Positions 54,847 through 64,000 of a stretch of DNA of 64,000 nt are shown here, one piece after another (the stretch's first letter is position 1; each line of letters starts with the position of its first letter). The DNA lies in NCBI RefSeq assembly GCF_000695835.1, contig NZ_CP007521.1, positions 1-64,000 of the forward strand. The letters are read 5' to 3'. Source of the DNA: Mycoplasmopsis californica. GTDB lineage: Bacteria > Bacillota_I > Bacilli_A > Mycoplasmatales > Metamycoplasmataceae. The notes beneath the pieces were generated by a model. It did not search any database. It had not been told where the DNA came from and saw nothing but the letters and a program-made list of their open reading frames with translations. The translations under genes and the position numbers were made by a program.

Positions 54847-56175
54847 ATGAATTTAAAAATAGAAATAATTGATAATTTTTATAAATCGTACACATCTAAT
54901 CCAGTTAATAAAATAGTTGAAAATGCAGTAACTAAAAACGGCGTAAATAACGCAGTTTATAACAATGAAGTGAGAAAATTTCACAATAATAAGTTCAGCG
55001 TTGAAACTAAAAAAGGAGGAATAACTAATCAAAAGCAGTCTGGGAGATGCTGAATTTTTGCGGCTTTGAATGTTTTAAAACCAAGCACAATGAGTGCTCT
55101 TAATGTTGATTCGTTTGAATTTTCACAGGCATATACAATGTTTTGAGAAAAAATGGAAAAAGCCAACACTTTTTTAAATCTGATAATTGAGCATAGTCAC
55201 TTAGATTATCAAGATCGTTTATTTGAAATGTTTTTAAAATTCGGACATGAAGACGGTGGTTATTGAGAATGAGCTGAGGGCTTGATAAGTAAATATGGAG
55301 TAGTGCCTAAAAATTTAATGCCTGAGACATTTAATTCATCAAATACATCTCAGCTAAATAGTCTTTTAGAAATTTGCCTTTTAAATGCAGTAAAAGAATT
55401 TAAAGGAATAAATACTTCAACAGTAACAGGTCAGCAAAAAGAAGAATTTAAAACAAAAACCTTGAATAAAGTGTTTGAAATATGTGTAAAAGCACTGGGT
55501 CTTCCACCAAAAACATTTGATTTTGAATACACAGACAAGGATAAAAAGTTCCAAAAAATTGAAAATATAACACCGCTTGAATTTTTGTCAAAATATGCAC
55601 GCGAAGACTACAAAGAATTAGTTAATTTATATGCCGATCCACGTGATAAATACACAAAAAATACTGTAATTAAGGCAAAATACTTCCGTGGTCCTATTGA
55701 ATCAAGATCTCTTTCATTTATAAATGTTGATTTAAAAACGCTTAAAAATGCAACAATTGCAAGTTTAAAAGCAGGCGAGCCAGTATGATTTGCATGTGAT
55801 ATGGGTCCACAATTAGACAGAAAAGCTGGAATTATGGATACTAATCTATATCAATATGAACAAGCTTTCAATATAGGCTCTAAATTAACAAAAGCAGATA
55901 GATTAGAATTTAAGATGTCAGCACCAAACCATGCTATGACTTTTGTTGGCGTTGATTTAGATAAAAATAATAATCCAATTAAATGAGAAGTTGAAAATTC
56001 ATGAGGCGATGACAATGGAGAAAAAGGGTACTTTTCAATGAGCGATGAGTGATTTGATGAGTATATGTATAGTATAATTGTTAGCCCGAAATTTATTGAA
56101 GCTCAAATTCTTGAGGAATCTAAGGTGAATAAAGAAATTGAAATTGAGCCATGAGATCCATTATCAATGATTTAG
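54847..56175 (+). CDS. pepC: Aminopeptidase C (bleomycin hydrolase family, PepC)
   Basis: A cysteine aminopeptidase that degrades peptides to amino acids. The 442-residue product has the catalytic Cys in QKQSGRCWIFAALNVLKP (Trp from TGA), the His in NHAMTFVG, and the Asn in ENSWGDDNG. Family length is about 440-450 residues, so it is complete. The C-terminal end is SMI; family members use their last residues to set the aminopeptidase trimming. AGGAG lies 7 bases upstream. Confidence 0.94.
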
Positions 56176-56196
56176 TCAGTTAAATACTGACTTTTT
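56174..56196 (+). terminator. Terminator of pepC
   Basis: AGTCAGT (56174-56180) pairs with ACTGACT (56186-56192), loop TAAAT, then TTTT. It overlaps the stop codon. Confidence 0.75.
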
Positions 56197-56251
56197 GTTT
56201 ATTTTAAATAGATAGTTTAGACAAAAAGCATTACAAAAGTATTGAGTTTGC

Positions 56252-56257
56252 TATAAT
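56252..56257 (+). promoter_or_regulatory. -10 box of a leaderless promoter (second HAD gene)
   Basis: TATAAT lies 7 bases before ATG 56265, and no Shine-Dalgarno is present. Confidence 0.55.
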
Positions 56258-56264
56258 AATTCAT

Positions 56265-57086
56265 ATGAAGAATTTAAAGAATAAGGCAAAAGCTTACTTT
56301 TTAGATATGGACGGTACTTTTTTAGATAAACCCCAAGGTCATCAAACAGTAAGTGAGCGAAATGTAAGAGCTGCAATTGAAGTAAATAAAATTAAACCAG
56401 TAATTTTTTCTACAGGGCGCGGAAATACAGAATACACAATGGATTTGGCACGTAGAGTCGGTTCGAAATATGTTGTTTGTTTAAATGGTGCTTTAATAGT
56501 GGATATTAATAATAATGAACTTTATCGTGAAATTATGGATATTAAGTTTGTTCGCGAAGTTCTTAAAATTTTTAAAGAAAAGAAGATGTACATTTATTTA
56601 AATGGTATTAAGCACTTGTACACAGATGGAAATGTTGATAACCAATACATGAAAACTTGGGCACTGAAAAATCCACGTTTGAGCTATGCAGACTTGGATA
56701 AAATTGATGTGGTTTCAAAAATACTTGTTTTTGGTTTGAGTGTTGAAGAAACGCGCGAACTTTGAGAAGAATTGAAAATTAAGTATCCTGAGTTAGCCTT
56801 TTATTTAGTATCAAATGGAACAACTATTGAAGTAGGTCCAATCGATGCTAACAAAGGAAAAGCGAATTCAAAAGTGTGCGAATTTCTTGGTATTGATCCT
56901 AAAGATGCATTTCACATCGGAGATAGTGCAAATGATATGCCTGTTGTCGGATATTTAGGTAAATTTATTTGTATGGCGGGGTCATTAGATTTTGTTAAAG
57001 AAGTGGCTGATATTGTAGGGCCTGACTATGCAAATGCTGGCTTGTCAAAAATACTTGAAGAATTAGAAGACATAAATTTAGATTAA
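56265..57086 (+). CDS. Second Cof-type HAD-IIB phosphatase
   Basis: A 273-residue paralogue of the protein at 54022. Motif I is YFLDMDGTFLD, motif II VIFSTGRG, motif III around DANKGKANS, and motif IV HIGDSANDMPVVGYLG. One TGA is Trp. It lies after the pepC terminator with its own promoter, and appears monocistronic. The substrate cannot be told from sequence. Confidence 0.9.
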
Positions 57087-57208
57087 TAAAAAATTGGTAT
57101 TTGCCATTTTTTTATTCCAATTGAATCACGTTTGCCTTATGAATTAGTAAATTAAAAAAATTTTTATATTTTTAATTTTATTATAAAATAATAATGCAAA
57201 TTGCTTGG

Positions 57209-57230
57209 TGTCAAGCACTTTTGCTTGACA
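57209..57230 (+). promoter_or_regulatory. Hairpin in the leader of the rpsP operon
   Basis: A perfect 9-bp stem, TGTCAAGCA (57209-57217) with TGCTTGACA (57222-57230), loop CTTT, without a T-tract. The arm CAAGC (57212-57216) can instead pair with GCTTG at 57203-57207 in a 5-bp stem, so two alternative folds exist just before the ribosome site (AAGGAG at 57248-57253). It looks more like a regulatory leader than a terminator. Confidence 0.5.
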
Positions 57231-57259
57231 TAAGAAGTCACAAATTTAAGGAGATATTC

Positions 57260-57526
57260 ATGGTTAAAATTAGATTAAAAAGAACAGGATCTAAATTCAA
57301 TGCACAATATAAAATTGTCGCTGCCGATTCACGTGCTCCACGTGATGGTAGATTCATTGAAGCATTAGGTCAATACAACCCACACACAAAAGAATTTTTT
57401 GTAAAAGAAGAATTAGTGCAAAAATGAGTAGATAACGGTGCTCAACTAACTCAAGTTGTATATGACTTATTCAGAAAACATGGTTTAAATGCTAAATTAG
57501 CTAAAAATTCAAAACACAATAAATAA
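57260..57526 (+). CDS. rpsP: Ribosomal protein S16
   Basis: An 88-residue S16 with the family opening [20 protein letters not shown] and [23 protein letters not shown] supplies Trp in KWVDNGAQ. ATG 57260 follows AAGGAGATATTC. The TAA overlaps the trmD ATG by one base, giving the well-known rpsP-trmD-rplS order (without rimM). Confidence 0.96.
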
Positions 57527-58209
57527 TGAAAGTCAATTTTTTAACTCTTTTTCCAAATTATTTTAAGCCGTTAATTGAAGAATCTATTATTGCTAAGGCG
57601 ATAGAAAAAGGTGTTATTGAGATTAAATTAATCGATTTTAGAGACTTTAGTCTCGATAAACACCGTAAAGTTGATGATGAAATTTACGGAGGCGGTCATG
57701 GGTTATTGTTACAAGTTGAACCTATTGATCGAGCACTTGAATCATTGCCTGAAAAAGGTGGCTATAAAGTTTTAGTTTCGCCTCAGGGAAAAAAATTCAG
57801 TCAGGATATTGCCAATAGGCTTGCTAATAAAAGACAATTAACATTTATTTGCGGTCGCTATGAGGGTTTTGATGAACGTATTGTTGAACTAGTCGATGAA
57901 GAAATTTCGATTGGTGATTATGTTTTAACTGGCGGTGAGCTACCTGCAATGATGATGGCTGATGCTATTATCAGGCTAGCTGATGGCGTAATTAGAACTG
58001 AGTCGCATGTAAATGAATCGTTTCAAGGTCAAGGTTTATTAGAACATCCGCAATATACTAGACCGCGAGAATACAAGGGGATGAAAGTACCAGAAGTTTT
58101 ATTTAGTGGTAATCATGCTGAAATTGAAAAATGGAAAATGAGAATGTCTTGAGAAAAGACTTTAAAAAATAGACCCGACATTATTGAAAGGATTAAAAAT
58201 GAGAAATAA
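57526..58209 (+). CDS. trmD: tRNA (guanine-37-N1)-methyltransferase
   Basis: TrmD adds m1G37, which keeps the reading frame. The 227-residue knotted SPOUT enzyme has [18 protein letters not shown], the S-adenosylmethionine loop motif [13 protein letters not shown] and [18 protein letters not shown], and the C-terminal substrate part ([18 protein letters not shown]). TGA gives the Trp in RMSWEKT. It overlaps rpsP by one base and rplS by 11, so the three are one operon. Confidence 0.96.
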
Positions 58210-58555
58210 ATTAATCGAATTAGTAGAAAAACCACAACTACGTAAAGACCATCCAGAATTTCGTGTTGGGGATAATGTTAAAGTTAGCGTTCGTATCCGT
58301 GAAGGTGAAAAAGAACGTATTCAAATTTTTGAAGGTTTAGTTATTAGTAAAACTGAGTCAGGAACACGTGAAAACTTTACAGTTAGAAAAATTTCATTTG
58401 GTATCGGAGTAGAAAGAACCTTCCCATTACACTCACCATTTATTGCAAACATTGAGGTTGTTCGTTCAAATAAAGTACGTCGTGCAAAACTTAACTTCAT
58501 TCGTGAAAGAAGTGGTAAGTCAGCAAGACTTAAAGAAATTAAACGTAACGGATAA
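58199..58555 (+). CDS. rplS: Ribosomal protein L19
   Basis: A 118-residue L19 with [30 protein letters not shown] and [20 protein letters not shown]. The ATG lies within the end of trmD; ribosome site AAAGGA. An in-frame non-ATG start 15 bases earlier is not needed. It ends the operon, followed by a terminator. Confidence 0.95.
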   Translation: MRNKLIELVEKPQLRKDHPEFRVGDNVKVSVRIREGEKERIQIFEGLVISKTESGTRENFTVRKISFGIGVERTFPLHSPFIANIEVVRSNKVRRAKLNFIRERSGKSARLKEIKRNG

Positions 58556-58585
58556 TTTATATTTAATTAATTATTTTGTGACTTC

Positions 58586-58610
58586 AAAACATACTGTAAA
58601 GTATGTTTTT
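58586..58610 (+). terminator. Terminator of rpsP-trmD-rplS
   Basis: AAAACATAC (58586-58594) pairs with GTATGTTTT (58601-58609), then TTT. Confidence 0.75.
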
Positions 58611-58636
58611 TTATGATAATTTGTGTATAAAATAAA

Positions 58637-58662
58637 AAAACAAGAACTAATCTTGTTTTTTA
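58637..58662 (-). terminator. Terminator of the LicD-like/membrane protein operon
   Basis: AAAACAAGA (58637-58645) with TCTTGTTTT (58651-58659), loop ACTAA. The TAG stop of the minus gene lies within it and T-runs follow on the minus strand. Confidence 0.7.
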
Positions 58663-59402
58663 CATTTTGAGTTAGAAGTATCAAATTTAATCTTTAATAC
58701 TGCTTTTCAAAATAATGTCAACCCAATTGGAAGAGAAATTGCTAATATTATAATCAACGCATTTAATACAATTATGACGCCAATATTTGCCCCTTTATAA
58801 AATAGTGGGTGAGCGAAATTTAAGAAGGTATAGATTGTTGCTCCGTCATTTTGTATGAAAACATTGTATGTTGCTCAATAAAGAACGAATGCAAATAATA
58901 TATAAACTAAAACACTTCCGATAGCTAGATAAACATTTTTTCTGCCTAAAACAATCTCTTTTCGTAGCAAAATTAAAAAGACAAATCCAATTATAGGATG
59001 AATTTCGTGCGTTATAAGTGACTTGATAGCTGAATATGCTGTTTCTCATGTACTTTTTTTATATGAGATTAATGCTCAATAAACTAAAAAAGTAACAGTG
59101 ATTAGGGTAATTGAAAGAAAAAATAATCTCTTAATGACTGTACTTTGACGTTTTCAACCAATTAGTATTAGCATTACACCTAAAAAAATATTAGTTAGGT
59201 ATGTAAAATAAAAAATACTTGTTCATTGTTTAAATACGGCACCAATAGTTGGCAATCCACTATAAAAATTTTGGTCTGGATTATAAAATGCTGTTGCGTT
59301 TAAAATAATAAAACAGAGTGTGGTCGTCAAAATTATACAACCAAAAAAACTTAGCACTCAATTAGGTGTTGAATAATTTTTTATTACATTTTTTTGTTTC
59401 AT
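58647..59402 (-). CDS. Polytopic membrane protein of unknown function
   Basis: A 251-residue protein, visible when TGA is Trp, with about six membrane helices (for example SFFGCIILTTTLCFIILNAT, FTYLTNIFLGVMLILIGW, LAIGSVLVYILFAFVLYWAT and VIIVLNALIIILAISLPIGL). A conserved-looking extracytosolic motif is LITHEIHPIIGF. The pattern of helices with a YLTNI motif near the second helix resembles a family of uncharacterised mycoplasma membrane proteins, but I cannot name it with certainty. It follows the LicD-like gene by 10 bases in one operon. Confidence 0.7.
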
Positions 59403-59412
59403 AATTAGTGAA

Positions 59413-60006
59413 TTATATACTATTTAAGAATTTTAGAGGTTGATCAAATTCCTTAAAAACAGGAACCTCAATTCCATTGTAATTTACTATTTTAATATTA
59501 TTTCAATTTAGGTTTGGCCAAATAGTAAAAGTATTTACGGATGAATCACAAACAATGTATTCAGTTGGTTTTGAGCTAGCAAAAATAGTAGCAAGATCTC
59601 TGGGCAAGACGCATTGCGAACGTAATGCTTTTAGCTTCAATCAAAAACTTCTTTTTCCACTCCCTCAATTTAGCAATCTATTTCAAGTTTTAGAACTAAT
59701 TTTATCTACAATGTTTACCTGTGATGTGCCAATTATTAAATTTATAAAAATTTTAGTTTTATTAAAGTAGAAAAAAGGCATTAAAGTCCGTTCCTTCAGG
59801 GCTTGCATTTCATACTTAAATTTATCAGGATATTGTCTTGACAGTCTCATAAAATTTTCTCAATATAAACAAATACTAAAATGACGAAAATGAGTATTTT
59901 TCGAAGTAATTTGTTTATAGGTGAATGGGGAAATTGATCAATTAATTTTATTCTCGATAAGTATTACTTTTAATTGCTTTATTATGATGGCTAAATTATC
60001 ATTCAT
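59413..60006 (-). CDS. LicD-like protein lacking the catalytic motif
   Basis: A 197-residue protein, visible only if TGA is read as Trp. The N-terminal part (LKVILIENKINWSISPFTYK) and segments such as FSICLYWENFMRLSRQYP, PFFYFNKTKIFINLI and IEVPVFKEFDQPLKFL follow the LicD/FKTN pattern. The usual GGTLLGA and DDDID motifs are missing, so transfer activity is doubtful. A -10 box TATAAT (minus 60014-60019) lies 7 bases before ATG 60006, with no ribosome site; an ATG at 60015 overlaps this box and is rejected. Co-transcribed with the membrane protein gene that follows. Confidence 0.5.
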
Positions 60007-60013
60007 ACACTTC

Positions 60014-60019
60014 ATTATA
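60014..60019 (-). promoter_or_regulatory. -10 box of a leaderless promoter (LicD-like gene)
   Basis: TATAAT on the minus strand, followed by GAAGTGT and the ATG at 60006. No Shine-Dalgarno. Confidence 0.55.
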
Positions 60020-60187
60020 GTACAATTTTTTGCTCAAAAATTTAAAATATTATCTGCTTTATGTGAAATAAATTTATAAAAAGGATCTAAAAATGTTTAA
60101 ATTTTGTTCTAATCCAAATTAATACTTAATATTAAGTTTAGTATATAATAGAATACATATTATTGATAATTATCGGAAGGATAAATA

Positions 60188-62410
60188 ATGGGAAAAAAGA
60201 AAGAAACTTTTTTTGAGCGTTTAACTAAAAAGAACGCTCAACAACAAGAAAATCAGAATCCAAGAGTTAGAAAAACCAAGAATTGAAAATTTTGGTTAAT
60301 TAGCTCATTATTAGTTGGTGCTCTTTCAGCTGGGATTACTATTCCGTTGGTTGCTAATACTGTTGTGAAAAATTATATTGAACCAATCAAAGGGGATACT
60401 GATTTATTTAAATATGTTAGACCTGATGGGTCAGAAGTTCAATTCCAAATGAAAGATCTTAAATCGTCTGAGTTAGTTAAAGATGCAAAAGATCCTAAGA
60501 AAGTACTAGAACAAGCATACAAACATGCTGTATTTTATCTATACGAACAAGAAGTTAAAGCTTCAAAAGAGTATCAAAGATTATGAAATGCATCGCGTAA
60601 AGATAACGACAAAGAAAGAAATGACATTGCACTGAAAAGTGTTGATGAACTTCGTAAAAAACACCGCGATTTAATTAAAGATGTTAAAGAGTTGATGATT
60701 AAACAACACGGATACTCAAAATGAGAACAAGCATTTAATGATTTTTTAATTAAATCATTCAATGGTGCTAAAAATATTGAAGAAGCTGTTGATTTCAGGG
60801 TATATTCTGAAATTCAACGTGACGCATTACGCCGTTTTACATTAAATACTACTTTTAACATTAATGATGCGGACCGTACTGCAACATCAACTATTTACAA
60901 ATTGGACGCAAATGGCCAACAAACTAATGAAGTCTTATTCCAAAAAGGTGAAAAAGTATTCCCGTTCTTCCAACAAGATAAAAACTTTTTTGAACTTCAA
61001 GATATAAAACAAAAAATGACTTTTATGACTAATAGCTATGTAATATCAACCTCTAACCCAAAAGAATACAACGAAGCTTATAAAGGTGCTGATTCATTCA
61101 TTAAACACTATTTAGCACACAATAATCCTGTATTATTCAGTCAATTTAGCCTTTCTGGTATCGCGCCCACTAAAAAAGAAAATGGGAAAGAAGCGAAATG
61201 AAATTTCAATAAAGAAGCTGTAAAAAAACTTATGTTTTACTGACCGATTGAGAAAGAAGCGAAAATTGAGGCCATTCCATCGTTTAATAAAATTAAGGAC
61301 ACATTTAAAAGTTATGAAGAATATAACAAGATTGCAATCAGCACTCCTGGTTCAACATTAGCAAAGGAAATTGTTGATTATAGCACTGTGTTAGCTACTT
61401 TATCATTAGATGATGCAGATATCAAGTCAAACTGAGGCTCAGCTGGCTTAACATCAGTGAGTGATTTATTTAAGGCTGGCGGCGATAATACACTTAAGGC
61501 TTTTGCTAAACATAAAGATATTTTGATTAAAGACTCTTCATCTTCGTTAAAAGAAGTTGATTTATTCGGCGAACTTGAAAAAATCAGGCAAAATATTATA
61601 AAAACATTTAATTTAACTGACGTTAAAAATAGTTTGACTGGCAAAAATCAGGCTGAAGCACAAACGGCGATAGGAGACTTTAATAAAGCGCTTAAAAAAG
61701 TGTTCGATGATGCTAGTGATGTTAAAAAAGAAGGGCTTTGAAGTGATAAATTTAATGAATTAGTTGCAAAACCATTAACCCAACTTTTCGAAACTGATGG
61801 GAAAATTAATACAGTTTATAAACTTAAAGATTCACAGGATACTTTAATAGTTTTAAGTAGTAAAGGCATCACTTTATTAAAAGTTAATGACCTGAATTCA
61901 TTTGCAAAAAATAACTCTGATAATTCACATGAAGCAATTATTAAAGAAATGATTCGAAATGACTTCCTAATTTCGAACAAATACCAAGCGGCAAATGGTA
62001 AAAAATATAATGCTTTAAATCAAGTGAATAAATCACTATCAACACCTGAGAATGTTTTAAATGTGTTATTGAAAGAACAATCATTTAAGAATTATTTGAA
62101 AAACCAAAATAACATTTATGCTTTAGATAATAATGGAAAATTAGCTCCAAAAACTAAATACAATGATAAAGATTTAGCGGAAATTATAGAAATGAACAAT
62201 AGCATTCTTAACTCATTTGAAATTAAATCAGCATACGATTTAACCAAAGCAGTCGACAAGTGAATGAAAGATAGAGCTGAGGGCAAATATGATTCATTTT
62301 TTGAGACAAAAGAAAATAAGGTTTATTTTGCACACAATAATGACAGCTACAAAAAAGATGCCGGACATACTATATTTGAAGCACTAAAACAGGCAAGAAA
62401 GGCAAATTAA
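60188..62410 (+). CDS. P80-like HinT-interacting membrane protein
   Basis: A 740-residue protein with a basic cytosolic N-terminus (KKKETFFERLTKKN onward), one membrane helix (about residues 37-59, FWLISSLLVGALSAGITIPL) and a large extracellular domain. In M. hominis a membrane protein P80 and lipoprotein P60 form a complex that binds the cytosolic HinT; the same order is seen here. TGA codons are Trp. AAGGAT lies about 8 bases upstream. P60 follows at 12 bases. Confidence 0.82.
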
Positions 62411-62422
62411 TAGGAGGGGATA

Positions 62423-63712
62423 ATGAGTAAAATTAAATATTTATTGGCATCGCCGCTTATTGGAGCGCCTTTTGCGGTTGTTGCTTGCGGACAAAATGTT
62501 AATACTCCTGGCAAAATTAAACAAGACGAAGAAATTACAAAAACTGCATCAAATCAGTTAAAAAAGCTATTCACTCACTCAGTATTACTGACAGAATATA
62601 AAATTCCATTTTCAGATTCGTCAAAGGTAGATGAAATTTATATTAATACTTTTAAAGATAAAAATAGCCAGCTTTATAAAGATTCATTAAAAGCATTTAA
62701 ATTTTATGCATTAAATAAAATTAATACTGATCAATATTATTTTGCGGAAAAGGTAGTTAGCTGATCAGGTGATAGAACGTTAAATCCGCAAGAAATTAAA
62801 AGTTTAGGTCCTATCCAACCTAATACAATTCCAACAGAAAATCAATTTGAAATTCTATGAATTAATGAAAAAACTGGAATTAGAGATGAATTAGAAAAAA
62901 TGTTAATTGTAAATAAATACTTTGCGATTTCAGATAAAGACCATTTAAAAAAAATGGACAAAAATTTTAAATACACCAAAGATATTAAATATGAACTGAA
63001 AAATTACCTATTAGCTAAATATGCGGTTGAAAAGAAATTTGCTCAAGTATGGTCAAAGGATCCAGAAAAAGAAGCGGACGATTCATTTTTTACCCAAGGA
63101 TACAATAATTTAAGAGGTGCCGATTCATTTAATGCCTTTTGAACTTACTCAAATCAACCTAAAATTGTGCTTAAAAACGAAATTGAGCATATAAGTGGCA
63201 ATGAAGATGATAAAAAGTTATACGGTTATAAAGGTTTTAAATCTAATACTAATTCTTATTCATTGAAATGAGATTTTGAATCATTAAAGGCGAAAAAATA
63301 TCCTAAGGAATTGTATGGTTATTTTGATGTTAATAACAATCGGTTAGTTAATACCAAGATTGAACCAAATTTTGTTATTAACCCATATAAAACCAATTCT
63401 GAGCAGACTAACACACCAACATTAGTTTATGTTAATCAGATTGCACCAATTGCATCAACAACTGAGGTTGAATTGCCAACTGTTGAAAAAGATGAAAAAA
63501 ACAAAACAAAAGTAACTCTTTTATCATTTGATAATACGATGTATAAAGATAAACTCGATTTATTAGCTTTCTTGTTCTTCTTAAATGATGCAACTTTATA
63601 TGAAACGGCGATAAAAAGTTTTGCTCAAATTGGACACAAAATAAAAATTAATAAAGTGAGTGAAACCTTGAGAAAAGCAGCTAAAGATTTAACATTTGTG
63701 GAGTTAGTGTAA
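62423..63712 (+). CDS. P60-like surface lipoprotein
   Basis: A 429-residue lipoprotein with a signal peptide and a lipobox-like site (APFAVVACG, Cys near 22). Partner of P80 by gene order. Segments such as LARKLKKLFTHS-like helices precede KYFAISDKDHLKKMDKNFKY and PTLVYVNQIAPIASTTEVEL. No catalytic motif is seen. Ribosome site AGGAGGGG lies 4 bases before ATG 62423. Its TAA overlaps the hinT ATG by one base, which gives translational coupling to HinT. Confidence 0.8.
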
Positions 63713-64000
63713 TGGACAATATTTTTCTTGATATTATTGCAGGTAAAGCTGAAGCTCAATTTATATATAAAGATGAGAAGTGCGTTGCTTTTTATGATAA
63801 GTTTCCATTTAGACCCGGACACTTTTTAGTTGTTCCACGTGAAAAAACAGCTAATATTACTGAAATGGATGATAATTTAGCAGGGTACTTAATTAATGTT
63901 GCAAGAAAGTTAGCTAAGCAAGAAATTTTAGATAAAGGTATCCCTGGTTTTAAAATTGTGATAAACACAGGACGCAGTGCTGAACAATCCATTTTTCACA
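63712..64000 (+). CDS. hinT: Histidine triad protein HinT (partial, cut by window end)
   Basis: The start of a HIT-family nucleotide hydrolase, 96 residues visible: NIFLDIIAGKAEAQFIYKDE, CVAFYDKFPFRPGHFLVVPR and GFKIVINTGRSAEQSIFH. The last residue seen (His) is where the HxHxH catalytic triad begins; the rest lies outside the window. HinT hydrolyses adenosine phosphoramidates. The gene overlaps the P60 stop by one base, as in the M. hominis P80-P60-HinT group. Confidence 0.93.
   Translation, partial: MDNIFLDIIAGKAEAQFIYKDEKCVAFYDKFPFRPGHFLVVPREKTANITEMDDNLAGYLINVARKLAKQEILDKGIPGFKIVINTGRSAEQSIFH

Noticed and set aside
1-64000. Repeated early stops at TGA, which would suggest dozens of broken genes
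   Set aside because: The TGA positions match conserved Trp residues, so they reflect the mollicute genetic code. Only two loci (rpmH and the hydrolase) show true frame changes.
1-64000. CRISPR arrays, rRNA genes and prophage
   Set aside because: No regularly spaced repeats, no rRNA-like sequence and no phage genes were seen. One tRNA gene and one insertion sequence are the only such elements found.

Overview
The window is a piece of a mollicute chromosome, starting at dnaA. UGA must be read as tryptophan: TGA codons fall inside nearly every gene at conserved Trp positions (SecE, the PepC GRCW active site, TyrS, TrmD), and genes close only at TAA or TAG. The DNA is very AT-rich, and cell-wall genes are absent. 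The P80-P60-HinT cluster at the right end, an IS1630-like element and DUF31-type lipoprotein proteases point to the Mycoplasma hominis group (Metamycoplasma). The species is not determined. Read this way, almost all of the window is coding, on both strands, in short operons separated by hairpin terminators.

Layout. 1-2878: dnaA, a short AT-rich spacer with DnaA-box-like sites, dnaN and a YaaA/RlbA-type S4 protein. 2899-5456 (minus): operon of lipoate ligase, a frameshifted alpha/beta hydrolase and a PQ-loop membrane protein. 5524-6891: IS30-family element flanked by 22-bp direct repeats that are copies of a terminator hairpin. 6897-9346 (minus): rpmH (apparent frameshift)-rnpA-yidC. 9481-11499: lipoprotein with a serine-protease-like triad. 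11599-12864: serS. 12886-16504 (minus): cysS-rlmB-sigH-like-rpmG-secE-nusG, the Firmicutes gene order. 16734-21244: parE-parC. 21271-22386 (minus): rbfA and ppa. 22541-25985: lpdA, YtpR-like protein and tyrS, then tRNA-Thr(CGU). 26199-26858: anchored coiled-coil protein. 26957-29112 (minus): pta-ackA. 29612-30816: a 72-residue Cys-containing protein, a lipoyl-less E2 catalytic core and a free-standing lipoyl-domain protein. 30956-39957: a 2,672-residue FtsX-type permease with its ATPase. 40452-46270 (minus): membrane protein, rbgA, DivIVA/GpsB-like protein, two SPOUT methylases, trigger factor and an acid phosphatase lipoprotein. 46399-48664 (minus): mnmG-rlmH. 48854-53886: sugar or glycerol-phosphate type ABC importer (ATPase, two permeases, binding lipoprotein). 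54022-57086: two Cof-type HAD phosphatases around pepC. 57260-58555: rpsP-trmD-rplS. 58647-60006 (minus): LicD-like protein and a polytopic membrane protein. 60188-64000: P80, P60 and the start of hinT.

How it fits together. The window holds replication initiation, topoisomerase IV, part of the translation and secretion machinery, and an acetyl-CoA module: lipoate ligase and lipoyl protein, E2, E3, Pta and AckA, which together can turn pyruvate-derived acetyl groups into ATP. E1 (pdhA/pdhB) is not in this window. The surface is supplied by lipoproteins (protease-like, phosphatase, substrate-binding, P60). Several genes have a -10 box 5-8 nt before the ATG and no Shine-Dalgarno, suggesting leaderless transcripts.

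The most interesting items are the transposon sitting in a duplicated terminator, a diverged SigH-like sigma factor kept in ancestral position, the re-ordered split E2 with its small Cys-containing companion, the lplA-hydrolase-PQ-loop operon, and the apparent frameshifts in rpmH and in the hydrolase.
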